The notes under the pieces: generated by a model
Database searches by the model: none
The model's input: only the letters and a program-made list of their open reading frames with translations
Told to the model about the DNA's origin: nothing
Made by a program: the position numbers and the translations under genes
Source: Engraulis encrasicolus
Taxonomy: Eukaryota > Chordata > Actinopteri > Clupeiformes > Engraulidae
DNA: 64,000 nt
NCBI RefSeq assembly: GCF_034702125.1
Contig: NC_085868.1
Location: 23,007,276-23,071,275, forward strand
Direction of reading: 5' to 3'
Shown here: positions 56,285-64,000 of the stretch, piece by piece
Layout of the letters: each line of letters begins with the position of its first letter
Position numbering within the stretch: the first letter of the stretch is position 1

Positions 56285-59200
56285 AGTCCTTTATTGACTC
56301 ATTTTCAAACGTGTTACAATGCCAGGCCGCAACTTACATTCTCAGTGGTCAACCCCCTCCCAACACCCCCGCCCCTATACATTTAAAACCACATTCCCAT
56401 CAGCTGCAGTGTGACATAGCACCTCCCCCACCCCCCATGTGTCCGCAAAGCAGTCCATGTCATCAACCAACTTGTAGTATGCATATTCAATTTTCACCCG
56501 GGTAGCCACCAATCCCTTGAAGACCTCCACTGGGTCACAGGAACCCACCCCCAACATCTTATTCTTCCTTGTCTTCCAAATTGCAAGTTTGGCTGAACCC
56601 AACAAAAAGTTGACTAAACACACCTCGCTCCTCCTCCTCACACTGTACACCGGCCCACTAATAAAAAACTCATGAGAAAACACATCCCCCAATTTTGAGA
56701 CCCAAGGTGCAAGAAAAACAAAAAGTTCCCGAAGCCTCACACAATTAAAAAATAAATGCATGACAGTTTCCTCCCCCCCACAGAAAAGACAATTCTCCTC
56801 TACTGTTGGATTTAGGTGCGCAACATGTCTATTTGTGGCAATAGCCCCGTGAGCGAGCCGCCAATGGAGGTCCGCTACACGTTTTTCAATCGGAGGCTTA
56901 TAAAAGGACCTCCAACATCCTCTAAGGGAAAATTCTGGACCAAAAACCCCCGACCACCTCGACTCTGTACCCCTCCTCAGGACCAGCCGGTGCTGCACTT
57001 TCACACAGCTCATGTACAGTACTTTACCAGTCAGGTCCTGAAAAGCGCTTGCTCCTGACAGACCCGACAGATCCGGACCCTCGCCATGGCCCTCTCCTGT
57101 CCCCTCCATCGCAGGTACGACCATCAGCGGAGGGCATTGATAGTTCACCTCCCAGTTTCCTGGTGACCTTGACTCCAGAGCTTTCCTGCAGGCCCCTGGA
57201 AGCGCTGATTTGACCTCTGTCAACACCCTCTCCAGAAGTCGTTGAGAGCGCATCCCAGTTTTCCGTTGGAGAGAGGCCGCCGTTTCCCAGCCGCCCTCCG
57301 TTCTTAGATCAGCCAGGACACAGACGCCTGCCCCCACCAAGCAGCTCTGGATGCTGGCAGATGACAGGGTTCTGGCCCTAATCAGGCTGTTGTGAAACAA
57401 GGGTTCCCCCATAACCCAGTCCTCTGCATTCACAAGGTCCCTCTTCACCCTGAGACCCTTCTGCCAGGCCTGCAGCATCGACCTGTAATAGGGGGTCAGT
57501 TTGCTTAAGTCCACCTCCTCAAGATTGAGCAGGAACAGTTGCTTGTCGTATTCCATCACCGTTGCTTCCTTCAGCAGAGAGCAGGCAACCCCTGCCCACA
57601 CGACATCAGCCCGATTTAGCAGCCTCTGTGCCGCCTGTAGACGAAGGGCGCCTAGTTGACTGCTCACCTCAACCAGCCCCTGCCCACCTTCCCCCAGCGG
57701 AAGGTACAGCACAGGCGCTGGGGTCCAATGTTGTCCTGACCAGAAGTTGTTTAGCCTGATCTGAATCTCCTTCACCAGCTGAGCGGGTGGCTCCTGAACT
57801 GACAGTCTATGCCAGAGTGTGGAGGCAGCCAGGTTATTAATGACCAGAACCCTTCCCCTATAGGACAGATGGGGTAAGAGCCAATTCCATTTGGATAGTT
57901 TCGCTGTCACCTTATCCAACAGACCCACCCAATTACTTTGCTTATAACCCTCTGTACCCAAAAACACCCCAAGACACTTCAAGCCCTCCCTACCCCACCT
58001 TCCCCCCCCCCGGTAACAAAGGCGCCCCCCCTCTCCCCCAATCCCCCACCAAAAAACCCTCACTCTTTTCCCAATTCACCCTTGCCAATGATGCTTTCCC
58101 ATACATGTCTAAGGCATGACACAAAACAGCTACATCATTTCTTTCTGCAATGAACACAGTTACATCGTCGGCGTAGGCAGATAAACAAATCCTTGCCCCA
58201 GTAGGATCCCCCGGCACCACCACACCTTTTAGCGTCCTTCTTAACAGGCATAACAGTGGCTCAATTGCAAGGCTGTACAGTTGTCCTGAGAGTGGACAGC
58301 CCTGCCTAATGCCCCTCCTCATCTGTACAGGACAACTTAGCCCACCCCCAGCTTTAATTAACAAAGATGCCCCAGTGTACAAAAGTTTAACAGAAGAAAT
58401 AAAATATTCCCCAAACCCAAAAGCCCTTAAGACATTAAAAAGGTAACCATGTCCCAGCATATCAAAGGCCTTCATCTGGTCTATGGACACAAACCCCACA
58501 TCCAAATTCCTTCTCAGTGACACCTCGGTTAAATCCCTCATTAAAAACAAATTGTCCATAATTATCCGCCCTGGAATACAGTAGGACTGTTCCTTTTGGA
58601 TTATGGTACTAAGCGTTCCCTTCAGCCTGTTAGCGAGACATTTTGAAAAAATCTTGTAGTCCATACACAGAAGTGAGACCGGCCTCCAGTTTTTCAACAG
58701 GCCCAGATCTCCCTTCTTGGGCAGCAGGGAGAGCACTGCGCGCTTGCAGCTCATCGGCAGTTCCCCCCTGCGGAAACACTCCCCCATCATCTCCCAGTAA
58801 TCGTTTTTGAGAATTGTCCAAAACTGTTGATAAAACTCAGCTGATAGTCCATCCAGCCCTGGTGCTCGACCCCTCGAGAGCTGCCGGACAGCCTCAGACA
58901 GTTCTTGCAGGCTGAGTGGCCGGTCCAAGGCTGCCCTATCGTCCTCCCCCAGCATTGGTAACCCCTGCAGCAGCGTATCAGTGCTACCAGGGTCACACTC
59001 AGCATCACCATATAATCCAGCATAGAAAGTCCTTGCCATTTCTCTCATCTCGAGAGGGTCCGATGTCATTGTCCCGTTCTCTTTTTTCAGATAAAACATA
59101 TGTTTTTGCTGTGCCTCCCTTCGCTCCAGATTGAAGAAGTGGGCAGTGGGAGCGTCCATATGTGCCATATCAACAATTCTGGCCCTTATCAAGGCTCCTT

Positions 59201-59715
59201 TCACCCTTTCCTGCATCAGAGTCTTTAGTTCATGTTTCTTTTCATTCAGTTCATTCAACACCCCCATATTTTGTTCCCCCAACCTTTTCTCCAGTGTGTT
59301 TATTTCCCCCTCCAACGTTGTTATACAGGCCCTTACCATTTGTGTGTGGTTACATGTAAACTGCACAACACCTTTATTTGGGCCCACCTCCCACCACTGA
59401 GCCAAGTTCATAAAATCACCTTTCTTTGTTTTCCAAATACCCCAAAAATAACTTAAGTTTTCACAGAAGGATTTGTCTTTTAACAGTTTGTTATTAAAGT
59501 GCCAATAATATCTAGACCGTGTTGACACTCCTATATGATAATCCAGACTAATCATATGATGATCTGAAAATCCTGTGGGACATATTGCAGCAGAAACAAC
59601 CTTGTTATTAAATGAGTCTCGTACATAAAGCCTATCCAGCCTTGCAGCGCTAACTATGGAGTTCACCACCCTTACCCAAGTGTACTGCCTAACTGTTGGG
59701 TTCCTTTCTCTCCAA

Positions 59716-59720
<5 letters not shown>
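56278..59720 (-). mobile_element. LINE (Tx1-like) inserted in a (TC)n microsatellite
   Basis: About 3.4 kb on the minus strand. The 5' end (59720, GATATTTGGAGAGAAAGGAA) is truncated inside the endonuclease; the 3' UTR is about 97 bases and ends AATAAAGGACTTGTTAAA at 56278. There is no poly(A) tail: both ends pass straight into (TC)n read on the same strand. That is what site-specific insertion into (TC)n, described for some Tx1-clade elements of fish, would give. Clade assignment rests on RT and C-terminal motifs and is tentative. Confidence 0.88.
56375..59720 (-). pseudogene. LINE ORF2: endonuclease C-terminus, reverse transcriptase, C-terminal zinc motif
   Basis: Two overlapping minus-strand frames. 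The first (59720 down to about 58065) begins DIWRERNPTVRQYTWVR and carries the last APE endonuclease block (RLDRLYV…GFSDHHMISLDYH). A linker follows, then RT motifs: APGLDGLSAEFYQQFW, LLKNWRPVSLLCMDYKI, DQMKAFDMLGHGYLFNVL, RRGIRQGCPLSGQLYSLAI and the catalytic YADD (58163-58174). The second frame (58063 to the stop at 56375) holds the thumb region (LKCLGVFLG) and a C-terminal CxxC…H…C motif (CLFCGGEETVMHLFFNC). The frames change in G-homopolymers at about 57995-58060, which could be a real frameshift or an assembly error. The N-terminal endonuclease and any ORF1 are absent. Confidence 0.92.

Positions 59721-59792
<72 letters not shown>
59721..59792. repeat. (AG)n microsatellite, 5' flank of the LINE
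   Basis: 72 bases of pure AG, (TC)n on the LINE's sense strand. Confidence 0.98.
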
Positions 59793-59796
<4 letters not shown>

Positions 59797-60311
59797 GGAG
59801 TACACAAGAGCAGCAATGAGTATCACATACTACTACGGTATGTGAGGTCTTGTAAAGACAATAGACAATAGGCTACCAATAGGCTACCAGTCTTAGCCTC
59901 AGGTTTGTGCACATCCCTGCAGTAGGCCTATACGGAAGCAGAGATTCTTTAAGTATATAGAGATATGCCAACATAATAGGTTTCTATGGTCACCTAACAT
60001 GACCAGGTTCCGGTCTGCCTAAAGGAGCGTGTCATAATGCTCCTAGCATTGAATAGAACAGTCCTTAGGTCTGCGTAGGTCTGCCTAAAGGGGGATTTCC
60101 CCCCCAATAATAGAACCCGGAAACAATGGGCCAATGGAACCTCTCTCTCTCTACTCTCTCTGACGGAAGGATTCTACCTCACAGCACCTTCGGCCGAACA
60201 TTCATGTTCATTGAGGTTACAGCAGGCTACATGTGTTGACAGACTTGGGAATGTGGATCGAAAACTTGTTTTCTCTGTCACTGAAAATCCTTGTGCCCTT
60301 CCCGTACCTCA
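59793..60311. other. intergenic, nothing recognised
   Basis: A GGTTCCGGTCTGCC…GGTCTGCCTAAAGG internal repeat near 60005-60100 is noted; no defined element. Confidence 0.45.
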
Positions 60312-60438
60312 ATAACGCACGCCGTTCTACCAGTGGAACGCTGTAATAGTCATTGAAAAGTTAACTACATTAGCACTATACTACATAACACAGCGCCTTT
60401 AGTAATGGACTTGGTCATTCATTGCCATTCTGGCATGG

Positions 60439-60440
<2 letters not shown>
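60312..60440 (+). repeat. dispersed repeat, copy 3
   Basis: ACCAGTGGAACGCTGTAATA then GTCATTGAAAAGTTAACTAC, and GGACTTGGTCATTC…CATTCTGG, matching 18245-18355. Confidence 0.65.

Positions 60441-60484
<44 letters not shown>
60438..60484. repeat. (TC)n microsatellite
   Basis: About 46 bases of TC. Confidence 0.97.
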
Positions 60485-60486
<2 letters not shown>

Positions 60487-60539
60487 CATTCATACCCTAC
60501 ATAATGTGTGTAATTTCTTATGAGGATAATGTATTTATG

Positions 60540-60612
60540 TATGCTACTACTATTAGACACCTTAATTTCCTCCAGGATTAATAAATGTGACTCTACTCTA
60601 CTCTACTCTCTC
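60540..60612 (+). mobile_element. LINE 3' tail
   Basis: CACCTTAATTTCCTCCAGGA and TTAATAAATGTG run into (ACTCT)n. This matches the 3' end typical of L2/CR1-like LINEs (…CCAGGATTAATAAA). No protein part. Confidence 0.6.
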
Positions 60613-60674
60613 TCTCTCCTGCCTTTTGGTACAGAGCCAAGCATGTGCATATATTCCACATCCCCCACCCTCTG

Positions 60675-60856
<182 letters not shown>

Positions 60857-61379
60857 TGCCAATGTCTTATTTACTGTATATGTTCAAGTACACTTGACTT
60901 GACTTGACTTGGTTCTCCCCCCCTCCTATCCAATATGAGCAGTAAACATATACAGGCGCATATGTAGCTATGGTGGCAATGGAGTGCGGATGATTCTGAT
61001 GGTATAAAGCATTGGCAACCCACCTTCTATTACTACCAATAGCCTACTAGTGATATTAGTCCTATAACGTAGCCTAGTACAGTAAAAGCTGATCACTAGT
61101 TTCACAGTCTATAAAATTCAAAATCATTTCAGTGATTTCCTAACTTATTATAACACATCGCTTGAGGTTGGTTCGTATTTTAGACCGATCAGAAGATGAA
61201 ACTCTAACTGGTTTATGAAAAGCCTAATCTGTGACCTTTAAAAAAAAGAAGATCTGTGTATTGATGCCATTGGCAGGGTCTTGTAATATGCAATTAACAA
61301 TCAATAGTCAACCTGATTTCCTTTCTTCATTTGTCAACGAAACTTCGATGTTTTGAATCTTCCCCATTAGGCCTATTGT

Positions 61380-62190
61380 TTTCTCCCATATAAAAGTAGT
61401 AGCCTCGCCTAAATATGCTGATGACATTGTCTTAGTGGCACATATCTGACTCTGACGCTCCAACTCACAACCAGGAGGTAGTTGACAACATAAGCCAAAC
61501 TTTTGTAGAACTTTCCTTACAGCTGAATGTGTCATAGACAAAGGAGGTATGCTGTTGGGGCAGAGAAAAGACATCAACTCTGTTCCAGCCACTCTCCATC
61601 CAAGGGCAGACAGTGGAGCAAATGACAGTTTTTAGATACCTGGGAACGGAAATGGACACCTCCCTGTCTTTCTCACAGCAGGTGGACTCGATATTTTAAA
61701 AAGCACAGCAACGCCTTCACCTACTCAGGAAACTCAGGACATTTCAAGTAAGCAAGGACATTATGAATCTAATGTACTGTTCCCTCATTGAATCAGTCAT
61801 CACCTTCAACATATCCTCCTGGTAAATTGAACCAGGCTATCAAAATTACTGACTCACCTCAACCCTCCCTATCTGAGCTGTCAGTAGTGCAGTGCAGGAC
61901 AGCTGACCAGATCATAGAGGACCCCTCTCACCCCCTCCATCACTCCTTCCAACTGCTGCCATCGGGTCGACGGTTCAGTGTTCCACTGGCGCACAAGAAC
62001 AGATTCAAGAAATCCCTCATCCCCTCTGCTGTGGCCATACTGAACAAGAGATGAGCTGTCCAGTCTCAGCATGCATGTATTGTCTTGTCTAATATCTGTT
62101 AGAATCACTGAAGCCACGCCAAATACATTTTTCTGTTTCAAGTGCAACAGACAATGAAGTTGTATCTAATCAAATCTAATCTAACTCTTA
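61380..62190 (+). mobile_element. degenerate LINE 3' half
   Basis: A reverse-transcriptase relic with KYADDIVLVAH at about 61410 is followed by frameshifted text. 61860-62054 encodes the C-terminal LINE motif (IIEDPSHPLHHSFQLLPSGR then RFSVPLAHKNRFKKSLIPSA). The 3' UTR ends in (ATCTA)n-like repeats near 62165-62185. Related in motif to the fragment at 1596-2809. Confidence 0.8.
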
Positions 62191-64000
62191 AGGCAACGTG
62201 ACACAGTTGTGCCATAGACCTACAGTGAGAATGTAGAATGCAAGTCTCGTGGTAACCATACCGGTTTGTCAACTTAAAAGCGGCGGTTTGATCGTCTCCG
62301 CCCCTCCATATTTTTTATATGCGAGTCGACAAAACATGTCTGAGTAATTGACTAAGTAAACATTCATATTTTACTTGAGGGTCCGACTTTCTCTGCGACC
62401 CCCCAGCTGAAATTTAGCAATGGGCTTAACCTACTGTTAACAGATGCATCGTTTGCACTGATTTCGGATTTGAGTCGCAGTTGATAGCCATAGTCATCAA
62501 CACTATTGTGACTTTTTCCCTCGGAATATCTGATGTTATCATAACTAATTTGTGCTCTGAGGGTTCCCCACAGTGTTCACCTTTGTGTGTCAGTAGGCTA
62601 TCATTGGTCCCACCCCAAGTTGTCCCAGAACACCGCGGCGCACAGGACAGGATCTCACCTCATGTGCAACTAAGAGGAAGAAGCACCTGCATTTACTCAA
62701 TGAAGCAGCGACACCGGATCGGTTAAATAATTTCATCTGAACTATGACCTCAACTTTCTGTTTCAGGTGAGACATCATAGTTATTGAAGCAATATACTAT
62801 TGCGCTGACATGGAGTTAGGTCATTGCGTCAAATAAGAAGGCAATTACATTTATTCAGATCATGTGCTATAACCGAAAGAAAAACCGAGACGTTTGCCTT
62901 AAAGCGTAATAGCCTACTCCTCCCCCTCCAGAATTCACGTTTTGTGTAGGCTATTTCTTGGCGATCTCTACGGTGTAGGCTACGCTGTTCCGTCTATTCA
63001 ATGAATCCGTCTATCGACTTCAGTGTGCATTTTATTAGTAGGACAACACCACAGATTAGAGGATGAATAGTTTCGGATAAACAGTCCGTAATGAATAACT
63101 TCTTTGATTTGTAAACAGGCCAGTGTTTCCAGTTTGACACTGTCTGGCAGTCAGTAATTGGGTGCGTAATTTCACAACTTCAGCGCGGGTAGCCTACAAG
63201 TGACACCGGTGGATTTGGATTGCGCGCCTCGATTTATTAAACGCTTGACATGATACAGGGTATCTACGGTGATTTTGTGACTGAGGGTTGCGCGCCTCGA
63301 ACTACTAAACTGCAATGTGTGTTACATTTAGCAACACTTGGCATAATGCTGTTCATGGATCTACGGTAGGCTACTTTTGTGAGGTTGAAGTTTAAATCCA
63401 CCATTCTAATACCCTCCAAGATGAGTGAATATGTTTTAATAAAAAAATAAAGTTTTTGGCTGTATTTCATGAAGTATTAAGAATCGTCCTACATAGTTAG
63501 ACTAACAAGAATGGGCTGTTTGACAACAAACAGCATGTTGAAGGCGATTTGCCTGATGTCGCTGTTCGCAAACGTTTCTGTTTACCGATAAATAAGGGCA
63601 AGCTGTTCCTCTTTGTTGGCATAGTCAAGAAAACTGCTTGAACATACTTGACATTTGAGCATGTGATGTTTGGTTTGGTTTGGCCATACTGCCATTGGAT
63701 TAGTAGCCTATAATGATCAGATCCTGCTTGTCAGTTCCACATGGGGAAGTGGGTAACAATGAAAATGACCTTCTTGTTTTTCAGTATGTGTCTGTAGAAT
63801 TTGACTTTGTGCATTTGGGTCAGTCTAATCTAGTTGTGTGATGTCTACGCAGGTCACCTACCTTTATATCTGATTTATGATTGTGGTGGGAGAAGTGGGC
63901 CAGATAAGGCATTGGATTTTACACTCCTTTGATCTGCTGCTGGGTACATTTGGCTCCCCCCCTCCCCGTCTCCACACACACCCACGTCCACACACACCCA
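62191..64000. other. intergenic, no gene supported
   Basis: No repeat with clear ends and no exon-like match. A possible splice donor (tttcag/gtgaga at 62761-62772) could belong to a 5' UTR exon of a neighbouring gene, but nothing else supports it. Confidence 0.4.

Noticed and set aside
62690..62775. First exon of a downstream gene
   Set aside because: Only a possible donor sequence is seen; no promoter, start codon or homologous protein can be shown.

Overview
This window is vertebrate nuclear DNA, almost certainly from a teleost fish. It has spliced genes with GT-AG introns and very dense dinucleotide microsatellites. It also has a transposon load typical of fish: hAT, Tc1 and TTAA-type miniature elements, a tRNA-derived SINE, several LINE fragments and a Penelope-like element. 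There is no operon-style coding and nothing prokaryotic.

One host gene can be supported. It lies on the + strand from about 7.5 kb to 40 kb and is an orthologue of LRRFIP1 (leucine-rich repeat flightless-interacting protein 1). The first recognisable exon is at 7500-7586; the start codon and promoter are not seen and probably lie left of the window. I place 19 exons with good splice sites, including a 12-base micro-exon, plus three weaker candidate cassette exons. After exon 26844-26982 the gene can be read in two ways. One enters a single 4-kb terminal exon (27468-31492) with its own poly(A) signal, giving a long, acidic, repeat-rich C-terminus. The other skips it and joins five coiled-coil exons ending at 38974-38976. 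Both routes fit the same phase-1 splice.

Layout: 1-7.4 kb is mobile-element debris (hAT miniature elements, SINE, Penelope-like hairpin, a LINE nested in a hAT element, a TA-flanked inverted-repeat element). 7.5-26 kb holds the small in-frame exons among microsatellites and transposons, including an internally deleted hAT element and a nested pair of hAT miniature elements. 26.8-31.6 kb is the branch-point exon and giant exon. 33.5-40.3 kb is the short-isoform tail and its 3' UTR, with a broken Tc1 transposon in an intron. 40.3-64 kb has no host gene I can support. It contains several miniature elements, a long palindrome inserted in a Tc1-like transposon, a degenerate Penelope-like retroelement (RT plus GIY-YIG), and a LINE lying exactly inside a (TC)n microsatellite.

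Most noteworthy are the LINE bounded on both sides by the same (TC)n repeat, the roughly 1.07-kb near-spacerless palindrome with TA flanks, the 30-residue tandem repeats in the giant lrrfip1 exon, and the hammerhead-ribozyme-like cores in the Penelope-related sequences. All coordinates were read by eye; element boundaries are mostly fixed by target-site duplications.
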